Assembly: GCA_022793675.1 (NCBI GenBank)
Contig: JAAWDH010000016.1
Span: forward strand, 1-64,000
Reading direction: 5' to 3'
From: Oscillospiraceae bacterium
GTDB taxonomy: Bacteria > Bacillota > Clostridia > Oscillospirales > Ruminococcaceae
Length of the DNA stretch: 64,000 bases
Shown: one piece after another, positions 38,117 to 46,784 of the stretch
Position numbering within the stretch: the stretch's first letter is position 1
Layout: every line of letters starts with the position of its first letter
Notes under the pieces: generated by a model
Told to the model about the DNA's origin: nothing
Databases searched by the model: none
What the model saw: the letters and a program-made list of their open reading frames with translations, nothing else
Program-made: the position numbers and the translations under genes

Positions 38117-41100
38117 GACCGGTTATGCTCGAAATGACTGCTTTTGGTTCTTATGCAGAAAAGACTGCCGTGGATTTTGGCAGGCTGGCCCATGGCCTCT
38201 ACCTGATTACAGGGGATACTGGGGCTGGGAAAACTACTATTTTTGACGCAATCATGTTCGCCCTTTATAACAGGGCCAGCGGCACCGCCCGCCTGCCGAA
38301 AATGATGCACTGCGATTTTGTCGATAAGTCGGTAGACACGGTTGTCACCCTTGTTTTTCAGCATAGCGGCAGAGAATACAAAGTCGAACGGAGAATCCAT
38401 TACCAAAAAAAACAGGGAACCGCCGACCAGTATGGGGATGGAAAAATCGACGCTGTTTTGTGGGAACCGGATAAAGACCCCCTCAGCGGGGATACCAAAG
38501 TGTCGAAGCGCTGCGCCGAGCTGCTGGGGCTGGAAGCTGAACAGTTCCGTAAAATCGTCATGCTGGCCCAGGGGGAATTCAAGGAATTCCTAAAGGCAAA
38601 CAGCGAAGAGAAAAACGAGATCCTCGGAAAAATATTTGATAATTCAGCCTGCATTTGGTATCAAGAATTGTTAAAAGGCGCTAGGGACAGGCTTAGAGAG
38701 GAACGCAGCGTCCACGCTGTGCAGATTGAAAACCTGATGCTGCATATATTCCAGAAGCCGGAAGGGCTAACGGAATTAGAGCAGGAACGCTATCTCCCAA
38801 GCCATCCGCAGTTAGCAGAAAACCTAGCGGCGCTAGCTGAAGAAGACAGGCAGCAGCTGCAACAGCTAGAAGATGAGCGGGAGGGCTGGCGTAAACGGGA
38901 GGCTTCCCTCGCGGAACAGAAAGGCGCAGCCGCTGGACGCAACCAGCTGTTGGACGAGCTTGCCAAAAAACGCCGGCAGCTTACCGTCTTGGAAAACCAG
39001 AAAGAAAGTATGGCGCAGCTGCAAACCGCATATGAAACCGCTGAAAAGGCGCTGCACCAGGTAGAACCTAAGCGGGAGCTGGCAAAGCAGGCCGAGCAGG
39101 CGCTCTATGACACGAAAAAAGACATTACAGCGCTTTTAGCGCTGCTTGCCGAGCAGGAGGAAACCCTCCAGACTGCTCAGAAAATAGCAGCTGCCGACGA
39201 AGCAGCTAAAGGCAAGGCAACCGAGATGCAGGCTGAGATAAAGGCTTTGCAGGAAATGCTGCCCCAATATGACGAGATGGCCCACAAGCAGCAGCTGCGG
39301 CAAAAAACAGAAAAAGCCGCCCGGGATATAGAAAATCAGCTTGCGGAAACGGTGAATCAGCAGGAACAGGAAAAAGCAGCCTTAGCAAAAATAGAGAAGG
39401 AATTTTCTGATCTTGACGGTATCGACGCGCAGGTTGTCAGCCTGGAAAATAACCATACCCAAGCTAAAAAAGACTGGGACGTTCTGGAAAAAATCAAGGC
39501 CCGCACAGCCAATATTTTGCAGGATGAGCAAGAGTTTTTAATCCAACAGGCGACGCTGCAAAAGCTGACTCAAGCCGCCCAAAAGGCGGAACAGCGCTAC
39601 CATAGCCTCTACCAGGCCTTTATCAGCGGCCAGGCGGGCCTGATTGCCGAAGGGATGCGCCAGGAACTGGACGCCCGCGGCAGTACAATCTGTCCGGTCT
39701 GCCGTTCGGCTTTCTGCGCCGGGGAAAAACACCTGTTTGCTGAACTGTCAGAAGAAACGCCGTCCCAAGACAAGGTGGACAAAGCCAAACACCAACACGA
39801 AGAGCAGGAAAAAATGCGCGCCAGGCAAGCTGAAAAAGTCGCGGCGCTGCGGTCGTCCATTGACACAGAAAAAGGCAACATCCTGCAAGAAGCGGCACTG
39901 CTGCTTGCCAGCTGCCGGAGCTGGGAATATCTGACAGCAGCAAATTACCTGGCGGGACAAGCCGCACGTTTCCAGCAGGCTGAAGCCGAAGCAGAAAAGA
40001 CGCTGCAAAACGTCCGCCAAAAGCAGCACCGCCGTGTTGAGTTGGCCCACCAGCAGGAAGAAGCAGAAGGCCTGCTTAAAAAGCTGGATGGAACCCTGAC
40101 TGCTTTGAAAGATAAACTGAGTAGCTATAAAGTGGAGCTGGGAAAATTGGACGAGGGGATTTCTACCCTGAAAAGCCATCTGCAATACCCGGATAAGGAC
40201 GCCGCTTATGCGCAGATCCAGCAGTGTGAAACCGGGTTAAAACGCCTAAGCCGGCAGATTGAACAAAACCAGAAGGCGTTAGATGAAGCAAAACAAAAAA
40301 GGGACACGACCGCCGGCAGCCTAGCTGGTAAACAAGGCAGCTTGTCCAAGCTGGAACAGGATGCCAAGAACGCCGAAGAAGCCCTGCAAACCGCCCTCAC
40401 TCAAAATGGCTTTGTCTCGCTGGACGAAGCCATCCAAGCGCTGTGCCTAGCTGAAGGGGAAAACAGCGAGCTGTGGCTGAAACAACAACAGCAAACACTG
40501 GAGGAATACCGCAGCAGCCTTGCCGCTGCCCAGAAACGCGCCAGCGAGCTGGCTCAGCAAACGCAGGGATGGGGCTATACCGACCTAAAAAGTCTCCAGG
40601 AAACGCTCGACGAAATGCAGGCCCGCGAAAAGGCCGTAAACGCCGCTTGTACAAAACTGGAAAACCTGCTGAAAAACCATCTTAGCACAGCCGAAGGGGT
40701 CAAAGAAGCCAAGGCAGCGCTCACTGCATCAGAAGACGCTTGGCAGCGGCTGGATTTGCTCGCCGACCTGGCCGTCGGCGTCAACGCCGACGGCGGCAAG
40801 CTAAGTTTTGACCGTTATGTGATGGGCGCTGTTTTCCAGGAAATCCTGGAAATGGCCAACCAGCGGCTGAACCTGATGAGCGGCGGCCGTTACGAGCTGA
40901 TCCACCAAATGGAAGCCGGCCGCCAAAACGCCAAAGCTGGGTTGGAGGTAGAAATCCTAGATATGGCTACCGGCAAGCAGCGCAATTCCCATTCCCTCTC
41001 AGGCGGAGAATCCTTCCTTGTATCACTCTCGCTGGCGCTTGGACTGTCCGACGTGGTGCAGCACCATGCCGGCGGCAGAAAGCTGGACGCTTTGTTCATC

Positions 41101-41283
41101 GATGAAGGTTTCGGTTCGTTGGACAGCAATGCCCTGGATACCGCGCTTGAGGTGCTGAACCAGCTGACAGCAGGCAACTGCCTCGTTGGCATCATCTCCC
41201 ATGTGAGCCGCCTTGAGGAAAGTATCCCCCAAAAAATCATTGTCAAAAACAGCGGGCGCGGCAGCACGCTGCGGTTTGAATAG
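38113..41283 (+). CDS. sbcC: Exonuclease SbcCD subunit C
   Basis: This 1056-residue SMC/Rad50-type ATPase overlaps sbcD by ATGA. Walker A is GDTGAGKTT (34-42). Long coiled coils (about 190-500 and 545-850) flank the zinc hook CPVC near 526. The ABC signature LSGGESF is near 962 and Walker B LDALFIDEGFGSLD near 990. It ends in RGSTLRFE, and the dispersed repeat starts right after the stop. Confidence 0.95.
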   Translation: MRPVMLEMTAFGSYAEKTAVDFGRLAHGLYLITGDTGAGKTTIFDAIMFALYNRASGTARLPKMMHCDFVDKSVDTVVTLVFQHSGREYKVERRIHYQKKQGTADQYGDGKIDAVLWEPDKDPLSGDTKVSKRCAELLGLEAEQFRKIVMLAQGEFKEFLKANSEEKNEILGKIFDNSACIWYQELLKGARDRLREERSVHAVQIENLMLHIFQKPEGLTELEQERYLPSHPQLAENLAALAEEDRQQLQQLEDEREGWRKREASLAEQKGAAAGRNQLLDELAKKRRQLTVLENQKESMAQLQTAYETAEKALHQVEPKRELAKQAEQALYDTKKDITALLALLAEQEETLQTAQKIAAADEAAKGKATEMQAEIKALQEMLPQYDEMAHKQQLRQKTEKAARDIENQLAETVNQQEQEKAALAKIEKEFSDLDGIDAQVVSLENNHTQAKKDWDVLEKIKARTANILQDEQEFLIQQATLQKLTQAAQKAEQRYHSLYQAFISGQAGLIAEGMRQELDARGSTICPVCRSAFCAGEKHLFAELSEETPSQDKVDKAKHQHEEQEKMRARQAEKVAALRSSIDTEKGNILQEAALLLASCRSWEYLTAANYLAGQAARFQQAEAEAEKTLQNVRQKQHRRVELAHQQEEAEGLLKKLDGTLTALKDKLSSYKVELGKLDEGISTLKSHLQYPDKDAAYAQIQQCETGLKRLSRQIEQNQKALDEAKQKRDTTAGSLAGKQGSLSKLEQDAKNAEEALQTALTQNGFVSLDEAIQALCLAEGENSELWLKQQQQTLEEYRSSLAAAQKRASELAQQTQGWGYTDLKSLQETLDEMQAREKAVNAACTKLENLLKNHLSTAEGVKEAKAALTASEDAWQRLDLLADLAVGVNADGGKLSFDRYVMGAVFQEILEMANQRLNLMSGGRYELIHQMEAGRQNAKAGLEVEILDMATGKQRNSHSLSGGESFLVSLSLALGLSDVVQHHAGGRKLDALFIDEGFGSLDSNALDTALEVLNQLTAGNCLVGIISHVSRLEESIPQKIIVKNSGRGSTLRFE

Positions 41284-41377
41284 AAGACGGGGGTACGACG
41301 CTTTTTGAAAAAAGCTTAGCAAAAACTTTTAATCGCCAGGGTTATCGTGTGCGCAACTATAAAACCCTACTGCGTCG
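41284..41377 (+). repeat. Dispersed intergenic repeat copy (J), directly after sbcC
   Basis: It begins next to the sbcC stop: GGGGGTACGACGCTTTTTGA, then AAAAAGCTTAGC, AAAAACTTTTAATCGCCAGG and CCCTACTGCGTCGG. Its tail forms the left arm of the terminator. Confidence 0.9.
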
Positions 41378-41405
41378 GAAGCAATCGACGCAGTAGGGTT
41401 TTTCT
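41362..41405. terminator. Bidirectional terminator between sbcC and phosphatase gene
   Basis: AAACCCTACTGCGTCG pairs perfectly with CGACGCAGTAGGGTTT (16 bp, eight-base loop). T-runs follow on both strands. It is built from two facing repeat copies. Confidence 0.9.
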
Positions 41406-41482
41406 TATAAGGTAAATGCATCTGGGCGAGCAAAAGTCTTTGCCAAGCTTTCTACAGAAAGCGTCGTACCTTTGTATCCTCG
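41386..41482 (-). repeat. Dispersed intergenic repeat copy (K), overlapping the end of the phosphatase gene
   Basis: On the minus strand GGATACAAAGGTACGACGCT, then TTCTGTAGAAAGC, matches the family start, which has CTGAAG where this copy has CTGTAG. That TAG is the stop codon of the gene. The core CAAAGACTTTTGCTCGCC follows. Confidence 0.88.
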
Positions 41483-42597
41483 TACCTATCAACCCGGCCG
41501 AGATAGCGTCCTATAACGCTGCCTTTTTTGACCAGCCTTTCCCCGTCAGCGCTGAATACCAACGAAAGGATGTCGCCTGGCTCAACCGCCAGTAGTTCGT
41601 CGCTGTAATCCTGGCAGCAGTCACCGCCGCTATCCTGATAAAGAAAGGCTTCTGACACCCAAAGCTGCCGGCCGCTGTGCAGATGACGAATCAGAGCAAA
41701 ACTGCCTTTCCGTTCAGACACCTCAACCTGCCTGGTCACCCAGCTGATAAAAACCGTGCCGGCCTGCGGCTCCTGATGGTCCAGTGCAACCACTTTAGGA
41801 AGGACGTCAGCGCTGTAAACCGCTTTAGGCTGGCCGCCCTTTGGAGAAAGCTCTACCAGGTTGACCTGGCCGTCCCGCTTAACGCCAAAGCCGCCGTCAA
41901 TACCAAGGATATGCTGCTTCTCGCTGACAAAAGGGGCATGGCAATAACGGTCGCTGCGATAAAGGGCTACCGGCCAATGCCCCACCACCAGCCATTTATC
42001 GAAGCAGACGCCCTTGTCAATAAAGGCGTCATTTTTCAAGTAAGGCCAGGCTGACATCCCGGAAAATTCGTCCAACCGCTCATGCGGAAGGCCGCCGTGG
42101 ACAAAAATATATTGCTCTGTTTCTATGATTGTGGCAAGATTCTGTAAAAAGGACAATTCTGGCTGGAAATGCTGCCGCAGCGCCGGGATCGCAGCTTCCA
42201 GCTCCTCAGCAGAGGTAAGCGTCATCCCCGTCTCGCGGCACATATCCCACAGCAGGCCGCTGCCGTAGTAATCGCGCAGCCTCACTGAAGTGTCCCAAAA
42301 TTCCTGAGCCGCCTGCCTCCCGCCCTCCGACAGCCATTCTAACCTAGAAAGGTCGGTGTTGCCCATCAACGGATAGACCGTGTGGGTTTGGCAAAGCCCC
42401 ATGATTTCGCGGAAGACGGCAAGGTTTTCTAAACCTCGCTCGGCATAATCCCCCACCACGAAAAGGATATCGTCTTTGGAAAAACCCGCCTGAGCCATCG
42501 CCTGCCGCAGCGGCGTCAGCCCGCCGTGAATGTCGCTGACCGCGAAAACCCGCCGCCCTTCGGGGAGGGAAACCCGTTTTACCGTAGTCTGATACAT
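41452..42597 (-). CDS. Calcineurin-like metallophosphatase (PPP type)
   Basis: The 381-residue protein has the PPP signature set: VSDIHGG (24-30), VVGDYAERG near 52, LMGNTD near 84, and later FVHGGLPH and VVGHWPV. A C-terminal beta domain of about 140 residues follows. It is likely a Ser/Thr-protein or dinucleotide phosphatase. The last seven codons (KVRRFL and stop) are encoded inside a dispersed repeat copy, so the native C-terminus has probably been replaced. ATG 42597 has AAAGGCGG upstream. Confidence 0.83.
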   Translation of the reverse strand: MYQTTVKRVSLPEGRRVFAVSDIHGGLTPLRQAMAQAGFSKDDILFVVGDYAERGLENLAVFREIMGLCQTHTVYPLMGNTDLSRLEWLSEGGRQAAQEFWDTSVRLRDYYGSGLLWDMCRETGMTLTSAEELEAAIPALRQHFQPELSFLQNLATIIETEQYIFVHGGLPHERLDEFSGMSAWPYLKNDAFIDKGVCFDKWLVVGHWPVALYRSDRYCHAPFVSEKQHILGIDGGFGVKRDGQVNLVELSPKGGQPKAVYSADVLPKVVALDHQEPQAGTVFISWVTRQVEVSERKGSFALIRHLHSGRQLWVSEAFLYQDSGGDCCQDYSDELLAVEPGDILSLVFSADGERLVKKGSVIGRYLGRVDRYEDTKVRRFL

Positions 42598-42690
42598 AAA
42601 CGTCCGCCTTTCTGCAATATGTAGCAGCGGCAAAGGCCAACCGACCTCTGCCGCTGTTCTGGCCATGTTTCTGGCCGTTTTATCAAATTG

Positions 42691-45600
42691 TTACCGGCCG
42701 ATCATCCGTCCGCTGGCATTGACGCGATAGCCGTCGGGGGTACGGGTGTTGACGTACATCCTGCCGTCACTGCCCATATAGTACCAGCTGCCGGCAATCT
42801 GATTCCAGCCCGTGCGCATTGCGCCGTCGCTGCCCAGATAATACCAGTTCCTGCCGTCGCTGTACCAGCCGGTACGCATCACGCCGTCGCTCCTCATGTT
42901 GTACCAGCGCCCGCTGGCGTAGGTCCAGCCAGTCTGCATAACGCCGGCCGAATTGCAGTAGTACCAAGCCCCGTTGCTGTCGCGGACCCAGCCAGTCTGC
43001 ATCGCGCCGCTGCCGCGGTTGAGCATATACCAGCGGTTTTCGTTATCGCAGTACCAGCCGGTACGCATCGGCCCGTTGCTCTTCATATTGTACCAGCGGC
43101 CGCCGACCTGTTTCCAACCGGTCTGCATGACGCCGGTCTCCGAGAACAGGTACCAGTTCATATCCTCGTCCTGATACCAGCCAGTCGCCATATAGCCCGC
43201 CTCATCGAAATAGTACTGGCGGTTGTTCATCACCTGCCAGCCGGTCAGGTATTCGTCGACATCGGTATAGTAACGGCTGCCTTTGCGCAGGATTTCCCAG
43301 CCGACGGTCTCCTTAACGGTGATCGTGCCGCTGCCGCGCTTAGTGATTTCGTAGTTGTTGGAGTTGCGGAAAGTCGAAGCATTGATGTTGCGCCACTTGA
43401 CGTCGTAAACGCCGTCGCGGTTGGGGACATCCTTCAAATCGGTAATCGTGGCGTCTTCGGCGGTGATTTCAAACACCGGGGCCGCGCTGGGGGTCAGGTC
43501 GTTTTCGCCGTCGGCGATGTTATCGAACTCCAGTTCCAGCGTCGGGGCCTTGCTCCCAAGCTTCACGGTCAGCGACCGCGGACGTACTGTGACTTCGCGC
43601 TTCTCAATCGTGAATTCCAGCGTCAAACTGCCGGCATAGGTGGGATCGCTGTCGGGAACGCTGAAAGTGACAGTGTAGTCGCCGGCATTCGTCGGAGGGA
43701 CGTTGGAGTTATAGGTTGTGCCGTCGCGGCCGGCGTATTTGATATCGAATTCGCCTTCATAACCGCGGCGAACCACCGGCTCGCCGACATAGCCAACATG
43801 GGGCTTGCCGTCGTAAATCGCGTCGTCGGGGTCGACATCGCGGATACGGACCTGGGTTTTGTTGACAACCGTAATAGTGGCTCTGACTTCTTTGGTCAGA
43901 TATTGGCCAGCCACAACACCAGTTGTTGCAATAACTGTAATTTTTGTATCAGCAGGGGTATTTGCAGGAACAGTAAAGACGCCAGTCTGAGGAATTGCCG
44001 ACACATTGCCGTTGCCAATCTGATAGCTTAAGGTATAGGGAGGCCCAGCTAAGCTTGTGTAATTAGGGTTGGTGCAACTGAACGAAACAGTCACCTGCTG
44101 ACCGGCAATAACACTGGATGGAACTGTTAGGTTGGTTGTAGGCTGAACTGCATTTACAATCACCGGAAGATCTTTTTCAACAACCCTGAAATTGTTAGAA
44201 TCATTAGGGGTAAAAATTGCACGATAATTTCCAGTAAAGGAAGGACGAAGACTCGGTTCGGCCCAAGTCCAGACACCTTCTACTGGTCGGCCATACAAAT
44301 GATTATTTTTACCATCAACGCTAGCGCGACCATTCACCAATTCAAGCCGAGAAACTTCCTGGCCATAATCAATTTCACCCACTACATCAGGGTCGGTATT
44401 GATAGCCACAGGAGCTTTGTTGATGGTAAAAGACTTGCTTTGAGAATTTTTGAAAGGCGTACCTTCATTGGCCGTTACCGTAACTGTGATTGTCCCTGCA
44501 CTAGTTAAATCAGTTGTTGCAGCACCATCTCGGGAATAACTTTTTGTATAATTAGATGGTTCAACAATAAAACCATTTAATTCTACTAACACCGTAGGAT
44601 TAAAAGGAAGCCCATTATAGGTAAGATCATTGGAAAGGTCAGGAAAGCTGATTTCAGACAGCGCCAAATCCCCACTGTAAATCGCGGTAGGGCTAAATGG
44701 TAAGTCGGTGCGACTATATTCATTACCAGCATTGTCTGTTACCTTAATGTCTAACCGATAATCTCCTCTCTTCAAATCAGCAAAGACGAGGATAGTTTCC
44801 ATACGAATGACATTGCCCTGATCATCCTTAATCAATTCCTCTGTACACTCAGTATAAGGCAAGTCGCGTTTGAGCTCTCCCACAAGACCGCCAGTAACAA
44901 GATAATTTTTGATGCCAGAAGTATCTGCTGGCTCAAATATCAGCTTTACACTGCTTGACTGGGGAAGTGCCTCATACTTAAATTCAGGCGGCTCAGAGTC
45001 CTTGCGAATGCGTATTGCTTTTGTATAGTAACGTTCAGTTTGATCCTTACCCCTGACATAATAGATAGCATAACCATCCATATCATTGGCAACAGTAACA
45101 GATGTATATTGATAAGAAACGTTCTGCATATCGTGAAGTTCAGTAGAAACAACCCAACTTTCGACAGCGCTACCAGTCAATTGCAAAACAGCTGTCTTAC
45201 CCCAACCATTAACAGGTCTGGAAGGAATCAAATCAGCGTTAGGGATATTGGCACCAAGAAGCCATGCTTTTTGAGTTTTATCCCAAAACATACCATAAGC
45301 CCCGTTATTTGCTGTTGGAAAGAGTACAAAGGTTGCCGATTGTGCGAGATTACTAACAGCGATATAGGGATGTACCGTCGTACCTGAACTCACTTGATAT
45401 GAATTAGTGGCAGCATCATTTCGCCCCTGGTCAACCAATCTTAAAAGAAAGTAAGAATCATCTGTACTATCAACAGCCAACTCATGCATTGAGCCCATCA
45501 TAATAGTACGTTCTGTCCACTTGGCAATTTTGGTTTGAGAGTTAGGGTCACTGACATCATCACTGCCATTACCGCCTTCGCCTTTTAATGAAGCGAGCGT

Positions 45601-46446
45601 AAATTTATTGTTGTATTTTTGCATCACTTTAAATAGATTCAATGTCGCAGTTTTTCCCAACGTAACGTTAGTCTTATCAGTCATATCGTTGAGTTCCAAT
45701 AAACCCGTTTCAACCTTCAAATCCCGAATATTTTTAAGGCCCATTGTACCAAACGTGTCGCTATCATTCCTATAAATGACAGAACCTGTAGGGGAAGAAT
45801 CCGTGGGCTCAGGATTAGGCGCTTTATTATCAGTCAGCGTCACTTTGACAGACTGACCATAAATCGTGTTGATGCCTTTCGAGTTGTAGATCTGAAACAC
45901 AGGATTAGAGCCTGAAGGCGGACTATCTTTAGCGCGAGTAATCCCCCCCCCTGACTCAGGAGGTTCGGGCGGTGTACGTTGGTCGACAATCTCCAAATCG
46001 TCTGTATACAGGTCAATATTTGATAACGTCTCAACATCAGACAACTGAATTGTATGGCCATTTGCAAAAATAGCCTTCATCGCCCCAGCAGTAAAATTTA
46101 GCTTTACATTTTCAATAGTAAGGTTGCCGCCTATTTCGACCGCCAGATAAGGAATTGTCAGTGTAGGCTTTGTTGAATTATTAGAGTTGCCTTGAATGGT
46201 AACAGATCTGTTAATCACAAGCTTCTGATTTGCATAGTCTGCATTTTCCATATCTGCATCAAGAGGAGCAATAGGACCATTCAAAATAATTACACTTTCT
46301 GTACCCCCTATTGCAGCTATAAACTCTGCCCAACTATTGACAGAAACCGCCGCATGGACTTCGATTTTCCCCGGCAGCAGGCACAAGCAAAGCGCCAGCG
46401 CTGTCACAAACGAAAAAATGCGTTTTTCCCATATGCGTTTCTTCAT
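42691..46446 (-). CDS. Large secreted cell-wall-anchored protein with Ig-like modules and choline-binding-like repeats
   Basis: This 1251-residue protein has a signal peptide (RIFSFVTALALCLCLLPGKIEVHA). The N-terminal half has beta-helix-like sequence. Several Ig-like/MBG modules follow (SFTINKAPVAINTDP, LEFTIEKREVTVRPRSLTV). About nine C-terminal 20-residue aromatic repeats of the choline/glucan-binding type (GxMxTGWYxxxxxWYYxxxxG, about 1045-1230) should hold it to the cell wall without LPXTG. The centre (about 44,100-46,100) is clearly more A+T-rich than both ends, suggesting exchange of the exposed part. A nine-base G tract lies near residue 165. AAGGAGAG precedes the ATG, and a consensus promoter lies 110 bp upstream. 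Confidence 0.85.
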   Translation of the reverse strand: MKKRIWEKRIFSFVTALALCLCLLPGKIEVHAAVSVNSWAEFIAAIGGTESVIILNGPIAPLDADMENADYANQKLVINRSVTIQGNSNNSTKPTLTIPYLAVEIGGNLTIENVKLNFTAGAMKAIFANGHTIQLSDVETLSNIDLYTDDLEIVDQRTPPEPPESGGGITRAKDSPPSGSNPVFQIYNSKGINTIYGQSVKVTLTDNKAPNPEPTDSSPTGSVIYRNDSDTFGTMGLKNIRDLKVETGLLELNDMTDKTNVTLGKTATLNLFKVMQKYNNKFTLASLKGEGGNGSDDVSDPNSQTKIAKWTERTIMMGSMHELAVDSTDDSYFLLRLVDQGRNDAATNSYQVSSGTTVHPYIAVSNLAQSATFVLFPTANNGAYGMFWDKTQKAWLLGANIPNADLIPSRPVNGWGKTAVLQLTGSAVESWVVSTELHDMQNVSYQYTSVTVANDMDGYAIYYVRGKDQTERYYTKAIRIRKDSEPPEFKYEALPQSSSVKLIFEPADTSGIKNYLVTGGLVGELKRDLPYTECTEELIKDDQGNVIRMETILVFADLKRGDYRLDIKVTDNAGNEYSRTDLPFSPTAIYSGDLALSEISFPDLSNDLTYNGLPFNPTVLVELNGFIVEPSNYTKSYSRDGAATTDLTSAGTITVTVTANEGTPFKNSQSKSFTINKAPVAINTDPDVVGEIDYGQEVSRLELVNGRASVDGKNNHLYGRPVEGVWTWAEPSLRPSFTGNYRAIFTPNDSNNFRVVEKDLPVIVNAVQPTTNLTVPSSVIAGQQVTVSFSCTNPNYTSLAGPPYTLSYQIGNGNVSAIPQTGVFTVPANTPADTKITVIATTGVVAGQYLTKEVRATITVVNKTQVRIRDVDPDDAIYDGKPHVGYVGEPVVRRGYEGEFDIKYAGRDGTTYNSNVPPTNAGDYTVTFSVPDSDPTYAGSLTLEFTIEKREVTVRPRSLTVKLGSKAPTLELEFDNIADGENDLTPSAAPVFEITAEDATITDLKDVPNRDGVYDVKWRNINASTFRNSNNYEITKRGSGTITVKETVGWEILRKGSRYYTDVDEYLTGWQVMNNRQYYFDEAGYMATGWYQDEDMNWYLFSETGVMQTGWKQVGGRWYNMKSNGPMRTGWYCDNENRWYMLNRGSGAMQTGWVRDSNGAWYYCNSAGVMQTGWTYASGRWYNMRSDGVMRTGWYSDGRNWYYLGSDGAMRTGWNQIAGSWYYMGSDGRMYVNTRTPDGYRVNASGRMIGR
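45943..45951. repeat. Homopolymer C9 (G9 in coding strand) in the surface-protein gene
   Basis: Nine C in a row encode the Gly-Gly-Gly of SGGGITRAKD, about 165 codons into the gene. A slip of one base would stop translation early and remove all exposed modules and the wall anchor. Confidence 0.95.
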
Positions 46447-46554
46447 AAAAACGTCTCTCCTTGTCTGTCAGATTTTCCGCCGCGCCCAGCCGGCGGCCCG
46501 GGGAACCCCCGCGTATTTTCCGGTGCAGCCATATAGGCATACACCCTATTTATG

Positions 46555-46583
46555 ATTATCATATCTTTCCTGCCATTTGTCAA
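46555..46583 (-). promoter_or_regulatory. Sigma-A promoter of the large surface protein
   Basis: On the minus strand TTGACA and GATAAT are 17 bp apart. The roughly 100-base leader has G/C-rich stems (GCCGCC/GGCGGC-type) but no riboswitch family I can recognise. The rest of the gene-free stretch 46447-46784 holds only this and the divergent promoter. Confidence 0.8.
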
Positions 46584-46700
46584 GGGCAACATAACGCCAA
46601 AATTCGCATATCTATCTCTGGATATACTGGTAAATTGGCCGAATTTAAATGAACAGAACCGATAAAATTGCTTTTTTCCGTAAAAAGAACAACGAAGGCA

Positions 46701-46729
46701 TTGAAAAAAGTGGGAATCCGTGGTATCCT
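46701..46729 (+). promoter_or_regulatory. Sigma-A promoter of the DUF1846 gene
   Basis: TTGAAA and TATCCT are spaced by 17 bp, about 55 bp upstream of the start codon. Confidence 0.7.
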
Positions 46730-46784
46730 AATAAAGTACAAAGCGCGCGAAAGCGGCGGCCATTTTTAAAAGGGGGAACCAGCT

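Noticed and set aside
42760..43240. CRISPR-like regular repeats
   Set aside because: The periodic DNA encodes the 20-residue wall-binding repeats in frame; units are diverged and have no unique spacers.
42688..44031. 447-codon open frame on the plus strand
   Set aside because: Antisense shadow of the repetitive wall-binding and Ig-like region; its low-complexity Val/Ala/Pro sequence is a composition effect.
46447..46548. Riboswitch (c-di-GMP type) in the leader of the large surface protein
   Set aside because: The conserved GEMM motifs are not present; only simple G/C-rich stems are visible.
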